From: Chloroflexota bacterium | Lineage (GTDB): Bacteria > Chloroflexota > Limnocylindria > QHBO01 | Assembly (NCBI GenBank): GCA_013697395.1 | Contig: JACCWY010000464.1 | Coordinates: 1 to 5,379 of the forward strand | Direction: 5' to 3' | Length of the DNA: 5,379 nt | In this document: in pieces, positions 1 to 5,379 of the stretch | How positions within the stretch are numbered: position 1 is the first letter of the stretch | Layout: each line of letters starts with the position of its first letter | Notes under the pieces: generated by a model | Told to the model about the DNA's origin: nothing | The model's input: only the letters and a program-made list of their open reading frames with translations | Database searches by the model: none | Made by a program: the position numbers and the translations under genes

Positions 1-960
1 GCCGTGCCGGTGCCCGGATCCGGCGGCCTGCGCCGGGCACGTGCGTTCCGGCCCGACGTCGTGCATGCGCACTCGCCCTTCGTGACGGGCCGCGTCGCCC
101 GCCGTCTCGCGGCCGAGCTGAGCGCGCCGCTCGTCTTCACGCATCACACCCGCTTCGCCGATTACGGCCACTACCTGGGGCCGTTCGCAGGCCTGGGATC
201 GCGCCTGGCAGATGCGTACATCCGTCGCTTTTGGCGCGCCTGCGCGGCGATCGTGGCGCCATCGGAGGACCTGGCGCGCGACATTCGCGCTCGGCTCCCG
301 GTGGCGAGCGCCCACCGCGTCCACGTGATCCCGACCGGCGTCGACGTAGCGGGCATTCGCGCGCTCGCCCCGATCGATCCCCGAGTGGAGGCCGGCTGGC
401 CGTGCGATGCCCTGGTCGTTGCGTCGCTCGGGCGCCTGGCGCCGGAGAAGAGCCCGGAGCTGCTCCTCGCCGCGGTCGCCGCGGCCGCGGCGCACATGCC
501 GATGCTGCGACTTCTCGTCATCGGCGCTGGTCCCTCCCAGGCCACGCTGCGCACGCGCGCTGAGCTCCCGGACCTGGCGGGGCGGGTTCACCTGGTCGGC
601 GCGCTGCCACGGCCGGAGGCGCTGACGCGGCTCGCGGGGTCCGACCTGTTCCTGTTCACCTCGCGGACCGAGACCCAGGGCCTCGTCCTGGCCGAGGCGC
701 TCTCGGCACGGCTTCCGGTGGTCGCCGTCGACGGGCCGGGTGTCGACGAGTCAGTCCGCGACGGAGTCGACGGCATCGTGGTCGACGCCATGCCGCCGGA
801 CTCCCTCCCCCGACGGCTGGCGGACGGACTGATCGCGCTGGCCGATCCAGTGCGGCGTGGCGCGATGGCCGAACACGCCGCCGCCGACGCCGATCGATTC
901 GCCGTCGAGCGCCGGGTCGCCCAGGCCGAGGACCTGTACGACACCCTGCGTCGAGCCTGA
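1..960 (+). CDS. GT4-family glycosyltransferase, 5'-truncated by window edge
   Basis: Probably transfers a sugar from an activated nucleotide donor to a lipid or glycan acceptor at the cytoplasmic face of the membrane. The reading frame is open from base 1. The GTG at position 4 is probably internal, because GT-B enzymes of this type run about 370-400 residues and usually have 70-90 residues before the RPDVVHAHSPF motif, seen here at residues 16-26 (counted from that GTG). Other family features are HHTRFADYGHYLG (47-59, acceptor-side N-domain), a VIPTGVDV linker, GRLAPEK with R144 and K149 (donor phosphate contacts), an IGAGP loop, and the GT4 E-x7-E motif (E223 and E231) inside TETQGLVLAEAL, followed by a VVAVDGPGVDE stretch. 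The HAHSPF and HHT-Y-HY pattern resembles mannosyltransferases and glucosyl-diacylglycerol synthases of the MgtA/DGD type, but the acceptor cannot be read from the sequence. It ends in TGA at 958-960; the next gene starts 31 bases later. Confidence 0.93.
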   Translation, partial: AVPVPGSGGLRRARAFRPDVVHAHSPFVTGRVARRLAAELSAPLVFTHHTRFADYGHYLGPFAGLGSRLADAYIRRFWRACAAIVAPSEDLARDIRARLPVASAHRVHVIPTGVDVAGIRALAPIDPRVEAGWPCDALVVASLGRLAPEKSPELLLAAVAAAAAHMPMLRLLVIGAGPSQATLRTRAELPDLAGRVHLVGALPRPEALTRLAGSDLFLFTSRTETQGLVLAEALSARLPVVAVDGPGVDESVRDGVDGIVVDAMPPDSLPRRLADGLIALADPVRRGAMAEHAAADADRFAVERRVAQAEDLYDTLRRA

Positions 961-985
961 CGGCTCGGGGCGGGGTTGGTATCGT
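957..985 (+). promoter_or_regulatory. Candidate promoter for a leaderless membrane-protein mRNA
   Basis: CTGACG (957-962, four of six matches to TTGACA) lies 17 bases before TATCGT (980-985, matching the TAnnnT core). The -10 element ends 6 bases before the ATG at 992, so transcription would begin at or next to the start codon. No Shine-Dalgarno sequence lies at useful distance; the G-rich run at 966-975 is too far upstream. The -35 element overlaps the stop codon of the glycosyltransferase. The match is modest and could be chance in GC-rich DNA, but the geometry resembles that of the stronger element at 2111-2138. Confidence 0.4.
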
Positions 986-991
986 GCCGCG

Positions 992-2095
992 ATGCTCCAC
1001 CGCGCCGCCGCCATCCTCGCGTACCCGGCGCACCTGCTGAATCGCGCGCTGGCCGGTCCATTGGCGAGGATCGGCCTGCGCCGCCTTCCGGGAGCGCTGC
1101 CGGTGGGACTCGCGCTCCTTGCGCTCACCGTCTCGACCACGGGCGCGACGCTGGCTGCCTACGAGACCCGCCCGGAGCCGCAGCGGGCGACGATCGCCGA
1201 CGTTGCCGATGCCCGCATCGGCTCCGGCCTGTGGGTGGAAGTCGACGGCCTGCTGCTGGACGGGCCGCACGTCACCACGGTCGAGGTCAGCTCGGGCGCC
1301 GGTCGTGGGGCGGCGACCCTCGTGGAGCGCGTCCATTACCTCGTCACGGACCCGGATGCCGCCGGCTGGGCGCTCATCGTGCGCTTCGCCGAGGAGATCC
1401 CGGCGCTGGAAGCGTCTGCCGGGCCGGTGACGCTGGATGGCACGATCACCGAGGATCGGTTCAACATGCGCAGCCTGCTCGAGAGCTGGGGCCTCGCCGA
1501 GCGTCATTCCGGGGTGACGTTCAGCGAGTCGCGGCTGCTCGCCTACGGGTTCTCGACCCCATGGCAGGAGCCGTCGTGGCTGGGCAGCGAGATCCTCGCG
1601 ATCGCCACGGTCCTCGTCCTGGCCGGCGCGTTCCTTCCACAGCCGCTCGTGCGCCGCACGGCCGCCCAGCCGGCGATGGGAACGACCCCGATCCCGCTGG
1701 CCATCCACGGTGAGCTGCCGACGCCACGAGGCCCGGTCCACCTGCACGGGACGCCCGCCCAGCTGGAGTGGATGACCGTGGAGGAGGTCGCGCGCACCCG
1801 GTGGCGCTACTGGGGCGCGGGGCTGGGAGACGTCCGGGGCGATGTCGAGGATGCCGTCCGCGCCCATGGCGACGGCACGCGGCTCGTCATCCACGGTCCG
1901 ACCGGGTCGGTCATCTGGCCCGTCGAGGCGGGCGCCGACCTGGCCGTCGACGCCGGCGAGGCGTACCTGGGCCTGCAGCGACATCCCGCGATGCGCGTCC
2001 GTGGCGACGGGGCGGCCGCCACGCTGACCTTCACGGATGTCGACAGCCGCAACGCCGCGCTGGCCGAGCTGAGCCCGGACGACGCCGACCGCTGA
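992..2095 (+). CDS. Uncharacterised protein with two membrane segments
   Basis: I do not recognise this 367-residue protein. The N-terminal 34 residues are basic and amphipathic. A hydrophobic segment follows at about 35-56 (GALPVGLALLALTV and on), then a domain of about 140 residues. A second hydrophobic segment at about 197-216 (LGSEILAIATVLVLAGAFL) is followed by PQPLVRR. By the positive-inside rule both ends should be cytoplasmic and the 57-196 domain outside. That domain opens with RIGSGLWVEVDG (75-86) and looks rich in beta strands, possibly an OB-like barrel. The C-terminal domain, including GDGTRLVIHG (293-302), also alternates strand-like segments. No catalytic motif is evident. I chose the ATG at 992, although the frame stays open to 857, because the earlier start would overlap the glycosyltransferase by about 100 bases, and because 992 gives a sensible membrane-anchor N-terminus and sits 6 bases after a -10-like element. 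It appears to be a stand-alone gene between two unrelated units. Confidence 0.8.
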   Translation: MLHRAAAILAYPAHLLNRALAGPLARIGLRRLPGALPVGLALLALTVSTTGATLAAYETRPEPQRATIADVADARIGSGLWVEVDGLLLDGPHVTTVEVSSGAGRGAATLVERVHYLVTDPDAAGWALIVRFAEEIPALEASAGPVTLDGTITEDRFNMRSLLESWGLAERHSGVTFSESRLLAYGFSTPWQEPSWLGSEILAIATVLVLAGAFLPQPLVRRTAAQPAMGTTPIPLAIHGELPTPRGPVHLHGTPAQLEWMTVEEVARTRWRYWGAGLGDVRGDVEDAVRAHGDGTRLVIHGPTGSVIWPVEAGADLAVDAGEAYLGLQRHPAMRVRGDGAAATLTFTDVDSRNAALAELSPDDADR

Positions 2096-2101
2096 CCTGG
2101 C

Positions 2102-2126
2102 GCCGATTACTTGCGCTGCCATCGGC
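2102..2126 (+). repeat. Short inverted repeat flanking the -35 element
   Basis: GCCGAT (2102-2107) and ATCGGC (2121-2126) are perfect inverted copies separated by 13 bases, and the spacer contains the TTGCGC -35 candidate. There is no T-rich tail, so it does not look like an intrinsic terminator for the preceding gene. It could be an operator for a dimeric regulator, but a 6-base match is easily chance. Confidence 0.2.
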
Positions 2127-2138
2127 AGGGCGTACAAT
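2111..2138 (+). promoter_or_regulatory. Probable promoter ahead of the NUDIX-gcv operon
   Basis: TTGCGC (2111-2116) and TACAAT (2133-2138) are separated by 16 bases. TACAAT differs from the sigma-70 consensus TATAAT at one base and stands out in very GC-rich surroundings. Transcription should start about 7 bases downstream, near 2145-2146, which coincides with an ATG at 2146. This is the only convincing promoter between the membrane-protein gene and the NUDIX/gcvT/gcvH/gcvPA run, so it probably serves that run. Confidence 0.6.
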
Positions 2139-2145
2139 GCCGGTC

Positions 2146-2415
2146 ATGCGAGTGAGTCTGGTGGCCCGCTTCATCTCACATCCGACGATCGACTTCGGCG
2201 CCGGCCGCCGCTCTGCGCACCGCCGACGCCTCGGCCTCGAGCGCATGCCGACCGTGTACCACCGTCCGCGGCGCGTGGTTCCCTCCAGTGCGACGATTCG
2301 CGCCCTACGCTCGCAGACCAGTCGGTTCCGCTTCCCGGCCGTCGGTCGCGCCACGCGCCTGCCTGCGCGTCGAACCGCGCTCCCGTTCGGAGTGCCGCGC
2401 TCGCGTCGCTCTTAG
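2146..2415 (+). CDS. Doubtful Arg-rich 89-residue ORF, or operon leader
   Basis: This open frame could start at the ATG at 2146, placed at the predicted transcription start, or at an in-frame ATG at 2137 that overlaps the -10 element and is therefore unlikely. The predicted peptide (MRVSLVARFISHPTIDF at its start) has 22 arginines in 89 residues, no lysine and only two acidic residues. I recognise no domain. GC content by codon position is about 71/66/79 percent, a weak periodicity compared with what a high-GC coding gene normally shows, and Arg richness is what non-coding GC-rich DNA tends to give when translated. In its favour are the start geometry and a stop 20 bases before the NUDIX GTG, which has no Shine-Dalgarno of its own and could depend on translational coupling. 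The alternative is a 290-base untranslated leader. I found no glycine-riboswitch core or other known RNA motif. Confidence 0.27.
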   Translation: MRVSLVARFISHPTIDFGAGRRSAHRRRLGLERMPTVYHRPRRVVPSSATIRALRSQTSRFRFPAVGRATRLPARRTALPFGVPRSRRS

Positions 2416-2435
2416 CCGCCTCGCAGTCGGCTCGG

Positions 2436-2885
2436 GTGCCTGTCCTGCGGACCGCTCGCGCCACATCGGCGGGCGGCGTGGTCCATCGCACGGTCGACGG
2501 TGAAACCGAGTTCCTTCTCGTCCATCGGCGTTCCCCGGTCCTGTGGGCGCTCCCGAAGGGCACGCCTGACTCGGGTGAGACGATCGAAGAGACGGCGCTG
2601 CGGGAAACGCGCGAGGAGACCGGCATCGAGGTCGAGATCCAGGCACGGCTGAGCTCCATCCGCTACTTCTTCGTCCGCGGCACGACGCGCTTCCACAAGA
2701 CGGTCCACTTCTTCCTGATGCGCCCGATCGGCGGCGCGATCGAGCTCCATGACGGCGAGTTCGACGACGTGCGCTGGCACCGGGTCGCCGAGGCGCTGGC
2801 GCTCATGAACCACGCCACGGAGCGATCCGTGGTCGAACGCGCCGTTGCCGTGCTCGCCGGCGACACGGCCGAGGCGACGGTGTGA
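2436..2885 (+). CDS. NUDIX hydrolase (MutT-like)
   Basis: Hydrolyses a nucleoside diphosphate linked to another moiety (NUDIX chemistry), in the cytoplasm with a divalent metal; the substrate is unknown. The 149-residue length is normal for a single-domain member. The Nudix box G-x5-E-x7-RE-U-x-EE-x-G-U is complete at residues 42-64 (G42, E48, R56, E57, E60, E61, G63), so the enzyme should be active. It begins with TSAGGVVHR and has LPKG just before the box. It continues with RYFFVRGTTRFHKTVHFFLM (76-95) and later DVRW. This HKTVH layout resembles the MutT4-type proteins of actinobacteria, which is my inference from memory of the family. The start is GTG; no other ATG, GTG or TTG occurs in this frame across the preceding 290 bases, and no clear Shine-Dalgarno precedes it. 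Its TGA overlaps the gcvT GTG by 4 bases, implying cotranscription and coupled translation. Confidence 0.94.
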   Translation: MPVLRTARATSAGGVVHRTVDGETEFLLVHRRSPVLWALPKGTPDSGETIEETALRETREETGIEVEIQARLSSIRYFFVRGTTRFHKTVHFFLMRPIGGAIELHDGEFDDVRWHRVAEALALMNHATERSVVERAVAVLAGDTAEATV

Positions 2886-4018
2886 TCGAGCCAACCATCG
2901 GCGAGCTGCGACGCACGCCTCTCCACGACGTGCACCGCGAGCTCGGTGCGAGGCTCGTTCCGTTCGCGGGCTACGAGATGCCGGTGCAGTACACCTCCAT
3001 CATCGAGGAGCACCGGACCGTTCGGTCGGCGGTCGGGCTGTTCGACCTGTCGCACATGGGCGAGATCGAGGTGCTCGGCGAGGAGGCGGTCGCCTTCCTG
3101 CGCTATGCCCTCGTCAGCGACCCCGGAACGCTCGAGACCGGCCAGGCGCAGTACTCGATGGCGTGCCAGACCGACGGCGGCATCATCGACGACCTGATCG
3201 TGTACCGCCGTGGCGAGCACCGCTTCTGGGTCGTCTGCAACGCCTCGAACCGCGAGGCAGTCGTGGGCCAGCTGACGGCGCTCCTCTCGCGTGGGGACTT
3301 CGACGCGAGTCTCGAGGACCGCAGCGAGCGCATCGCGCTGCTCGCGCCGCAGGGCCCCAACGCTGCCGCGCTGGTCGGGGCGCTGACCGACCTCGACCTG
3401 GCCGCCATCGGCAACTACCGGTCCGCGCCGGGCAGCGTCGCCGGAGTCGAGTGCCTGGTGGCCCGCACCGGCTACACGGGCGAGGACGGCTTCGAGCTCT
3501 TCTGTGACGCCCGCCAAGCACGCGACCTGTGGGAGGCACTCGCCTCGGCGGGAGAGCGGCACGGCGCGCGGGCCTGCGGGCTCGGGGCGCGCGACACGCT
3601 GCGCCTCGAGGCCGGCATGCCGCTCTACGGCAACGAGCTGGATCGGCAGACGAACCCGTTCGAGGCCAACCTGGGCCGCGTCGTGAAGCTCGAGAAAGGG
3701 GAGTTCGTCGGGCGTGCGGCCCTCCAGGCGGTGCAGCAACAGGGACCGGAGCGCAAGCTCATCGGCCTCCAGATGGTCGACAATGCGATCCCGCGGGCCG
3801 GCTACGAGGTCCGGGCCGGCGGCGCGGCGGTGGGGCACGTGACGAGCGGCACCCTGTCGCCCACCCTCGGCACGAAGATCGCCATGGCCATGGTCCCGGC
3901 AGGCTTGGCCGGCGTCGGCATGGAGAACGCGTTCGAGGTCGTGGTTCGCGACCGCCCATATCGGGCCGAGCAGGTAAAGTTGCCGTTCTACAGGCGCCCG
4001 CGCGACGAGGGCAGCTGA
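2882..4018 (+). CDS. gcvT: Aminomethyltransferase (glycine cleavage T-protein)
   Basis: Releases ammonia from the aminomethyl group carried on lipoyl-GcvH and transfers the one-carbon unit to tetrahydrofolate, giving 5,10-methylenetetrahydrofolate, in the cytoplasm. The 378 residues match the family (about 360-375). Typical motifs are GYEMPVQY (30-37), GLFDLSHMGEI (52-62), GGIIDDL (99-105, holding the conserved Asp pair that includes the likely catalytic residue), GYTGEDGFELF (197-207), GLGARDTLRLEAGMPLYG (233-250), and SGTLSPTLG with the VKLPFYRR tail. I see no missing key residue or frameshift. The GTG start overlaps the NUDIX stop as GTGA; a weak GAGG at 2871-2874 lies 7 bases before it. 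The folate-binding relatives YgfZ and sarcosine/dimethylglycine dehydrogenase domains are unlikely because gcvH and gcvPA follow directly. Confidence 0.97.
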   Translation: MIEPTIGELRRTPLHDVHRELGARLVPFAGYEMPVQYTSIIEEHRTVRSAVGLFDLSHMGEIEVLGEEAVAFLRYALVSDPGTLETGQAQYSMACQTDGGIIDDLIVYRRGEHRFWVVCNASNREAVVGQLTALLSRGDFDASLEDRSERIALLAPQGPNAAALVGALTDLDLAAIGNYRSAPGSVAGVECLVARTGYTGEDGFELFCDARQARDLWEALASAGERHGARACGLGARDTLRLEAGMPLYGNELDRQTNPFEANLGRVVKLEKGEFVGRAALQAVQQQGPERKLIGLQMVDNAIPRAGYEVRAGGAAVGHVTSGTLSPTLGTKIAMAMVPAGLAGVGMENAFEVVVRDRPYRAEQVKLPFYRRPRDEGS

Positions 4019-4032
4019 GGCCACCCGCCACG

Positions 4033-4038
4033 AGAGGA
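4033..4038 (+). promoter_or_regulatory. Shine-Dalgarno candidate for gcvH
   Basis: AGAGGA lies 11 bases before the gcvH ATG at 4050, slightly farther than usual. It is the clearest ribosome-binding sequence in the window and sits in the 31-base gcvT-gcvH gap. Confidence 0.45.
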
Positions 4039-4049
4039 TCGACTCGCCG

Positions 4050-4427
4050 ATGTCCTACCCCGACGACCTGCGCTACTCGAAGGAGCACGAGTGGGTTCGC
4101 GTGGAGGACGATCGGGCGACGATCGGCATCACGAGCTTCGCAGCCGATGAGCTCGGCGACATCGTCTTCGTCGAGCTGCCGGAGGTGGGCGCGACGCTGA
4201 GCCAGTTCGGGACGTTCGGTGTGGTGGAGAGCGTCAAGGCCGTGAGCGACCTGTACGCGCCCGTCTCCGGCGCGGTGGTCGAGGTGAACGAGGCGCTACG
4301 CGACTCGCCCGAGCTGCTCAACTCCGACCCTTTCGGCAAGGGCTGGATCGCGCGCGTCACCCTCTCCGACGCCGCCGAGCTCGACACCCTCCTTGATGCC
4401 GCCGCCTACGCCGACGAGACCGCCTGA
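4050..4427 (+). CDS. gcvH: Glycine cleavage system H protein (lipoyl carrier)
   Basis: Small cytoplasmic carrier whose lipoyl-lysine arm shuttles the aminomethyl group from the P-protein to GcvT and is then reoxidised by dihydrolipoamide dehydrogenase (not in this window). The 125 residues equal the normal family length. The N-terminus has the characteristic YSKEHEWVR (9-17), followed by TIGITSFAADELGDIVFVELP (24-44). The lipoylation site is ESVKAVSDLYAPVSG (60-74) with K63 as the expected modified lysine. The tail with LNSDPFGKGWIARV is also typical. All motifs are intact, so a functional carrier is expected. The ATG is the start because it gives the standard N-terminus. Lipoylation needs LipA/LipB or LplA encoded elsewhere. 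Confidence 0.98.
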   Translation: MSYPDDLRYSKEHEWVRVEDDRATIGITSFAADELGDIVFVELPEVGATLSQFGTFGVVESVKAVSDLYAPVSGAVVEVNEALRDSPELLNSDPFGKGWIARVTLSDAAELDTLLDAAAYADETA

Positions 4428-4440
4428 GCGCGGCTCGCCG

Positions 4441-5379
4441 ATGACGTACTCCCCGCACACAGAGGCCGATCGCGCCCGGATGCTCGACGCCATCGGCGTC
4501 GCATCGGTCGATGGGCTGTTCGACGACATCCCATCAGCGGTACGCGCCGGTCCGTGGAGCGTGCCGCCGCCGCTCGTGGAGCAGGAGGTGCGTGCCGAGC
4601 TGGCCCGGCTGGCGGGCCGGAATCGAATCCCGGAGGTCAGCTTCCTTGGCGCGGGCGTCTACCGCCACCTGATCCCATCGGTGGTGAGCGAGGTGATCGG
4701 CCGACCGGAGTTCGCCACCTCCTACACGCCCTACCAGCCCGAGGTGTCGCAGGGGACCCTACAGAGCATCTACGAGTTCCAGTCGCTCATCTGCGAGCTG
4801 ACCGGCATGGAGGTGGCGACCGCCTCGCACTACGACGGGGCGACGGCCACGGCCGAGGCCGCGCTCATGGCCTGCCGGCTGACTCGTCGCACGCGCGTGG
4901 CAGTCTCGGCCGGCCTCAACCCCGACTATCGCCGCGTCCTCGAGACATATTGCTCGGGCCCGGGGATCGAGGTGGTCGACGTGCTCGTCGACCTGGCTGA
5001 GGGTGGGTCGGGCACCACCGAACCCTTGTCCGCGGCCGAGGCACTCGGGGACGACGTGGCCTGCCTGATCGTCGCGCATCCGAACTTCCTGGGCCAGCTC
5101 GAGCCGATGCGCGAGCTGGCCGATGCGGCGCATGCCGCCGGCGTTCTGTTCGTGGCGGTCGTCGAGCCGATCTCGCTGGCCCTGCTCGAGCCGCCGGGGG
5201 ACTACGGCGCAGACCTCGTGGCGGCCGAGGGCCAGCCCCTCGGCGTGCCCGTCAGCTTCGGTGGGCCGTACGTCGGCCTGATGGCTGCGCGCATGGCATC
5301 GGTCCGCCAGATGCCGGGCCGGCTTGTCGGAGCGACCCGCGACGTCAACGGGCGGAAGGGCTACGTCCTCACGCTCCAG
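4441..5379 (+). CDS. gcvPA: Glycine decarboxylase P-protein subunit 1, 3'-truncated
   Basis: N-terminal half of a split glycine decarboxylase. With GcvPB, expected directly downstream, it decarboxylates glycine and loads the aminomethyl group onto lipoyl-GcvH. The window holds 313 codons without a stop; the family is usually about 440-450 residues, so roughly 130 are missing beyond 5379. Family features visible are MLDAIGVASVDGLFDDIP near the start, FLGAGVYRHLIP (68-79), TSYTPYQPEVSQGTLQ (93-108), HYDGATATAEAA (130-141), HPNFLGQLE (213-221), EGQPLGVPVSFGGPYVG (263-279) and a closing GRKGYVLTLQ. The pyridoxal-phosphate lysine lies in the GcvPB half, so its absence here is normal. The start is an ATG 13 bases after the gcvH stop with no evident Shine-Dalgarno, so translation may be coupled to gcvH. 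A full-length fused gcvP cannot be excluded formally, because the end is outside the window, but the N-terminal motifs fit the split form. Confidence 0.96.
   Translation, partial: MTYSPHTEADRARMLDAIGVASVDGLFDDIPSAVRAGPWSVPPPLVEQEVRAELARLAGRNRIPEVSFLGAGVYRHLIPSVVSEVIGRPEFATSYTPYQPEVSQGTLQSIYEFQSLICELTGMEVATASHYDGATATAEAALMACRLTRRTRVAVSAGLNPDYRRVLETYCSGPGIEVVDVLVDLAEGGSGTTEPLSAAEALGDDVACLIVAHPNFLGQLEPMRELADAAHAAGVLFVAVVEPISLALLEPPGDYGADLVAAEGQPLGVPVSFGGPYVGLMAARMASVRQMPGRLVGATRDVNGRKGYVLTLQ

Noticed and set aside
857..991. N-terminal extension of the membrane protein to the earlier in-frame ATG at 857
   Set aside because: It would overlap the glycosyltransferase by about 100 bases and adds a Pro/Ser/Arg-rich stretch before a natural membrane-anchor N-terminus. 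The ATG at 992 has the better start context.
2096..2132. Intrinsic terminator after the membrane-protein gene
   Set aside because: The only hairpin candidate has a 6-base stem with a 13-base loop, no T-run follows, and it overlaps the promoter elements.
656..2137. 493-codon minus-strand open frame opposite the glycosyltransferase and membrane-protein genes
   Set aside because: Its translation is Arg/Gly/Pro-rich low-complexity sequence without motifs, and it lies opposite two well-supported + strand genes. Long antisense frames are common in high-GC DNA.
2139..2435. Glycine riboswitch upstream of the gcv genes
   Set aside because: An obvious thing to expect before a glycine cleavage operon, but I could not find the conserved purine-rich core motifs or tandem aptamer arrangement. 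A covariance-model search would be decisive.
2663..4024. 453-codon minus-strand open frame opposite the NUDIX gene and gcvT
   Set aside because: It mirrors gcvT, which has all of its family motifs on the + strand; the antisense product shows no recognisable domain.
1..5379. CRISPR array, mobile element, tRNA or rRNA gene
   Set aside because: I saw no regularly spaced repeats, terminal inverted repeats with a transposase, or tRNA/rRNA signature sequences. Base composition looks even across the window apart from the 2139-2435 segment.

Overview
The window is high-GC bacterial DNA, and every supportable gene lies on the + strand. It carries gcvT, gcvH and the start of gcvPA, the N-terminal half of a split glycine decarboxylase. 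A split P-protein in such GC-rich DNA, together with two promoter-like elements that end 6-7 bases before an ATG, suggests a Chloroflexota-type bacterium (for example an environmental Limnocylindria-like lineage). Deinococcota or another high-GC lineage with a split P-protein is possible. This placement is inference; there is no rRNA or other marker gene here.

Layout: (1) 1-960, the 3' part of a GT4-family glycosyltransferase whose N-terminus lies outside the window. (2) 992-2095, an unrecognised protein with two predicted membrane segments, preceded by a weak promoter-like element that suggests a leaderless mRNA. (3) 2096-2435, a stretch without a confident gene. It holds the best promoter candidate of the window (TTGCGC, 16 bases, TACAAT) and an open frame for a very Arg-rich 89-residue peptide whose ATG sits at the predicted transcription start. 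(4) 2436-2885, a NUDIX hydrolase. (5) 2882-4018 gcvT, 4050-4427 gcvH and 4441-5379 gcvPA (cut by the window end).

The last four genes are tightly packed: NUDIX and gcvT overlap by 4 bases, the gcvT-gcvH gap is 31 bases and the gcvH-gcvPA gap is 13 bases. They probably form one transcription unit driven from the promoter near 2111-2138. GcvT, GcvH and GcvPA (with a GcvPB expected just downstream) form the glycine cleavage system. It decarboxylates glycine, carries the aminomethyl group on lipoyl-GcvH, and passes the C1 unit to tetrahydrofolate. The NUDIX enzyme is probably a housekeeping nucleotide hydrolase that shares the transcript.

I do not see an undescribed multi-gene system here. The parts that deserve a second look are the 290-base segment between the 2111-2138 promoter and the NUDIX gene, the leaderless-type starts, and the uncharacterised membrane protein.
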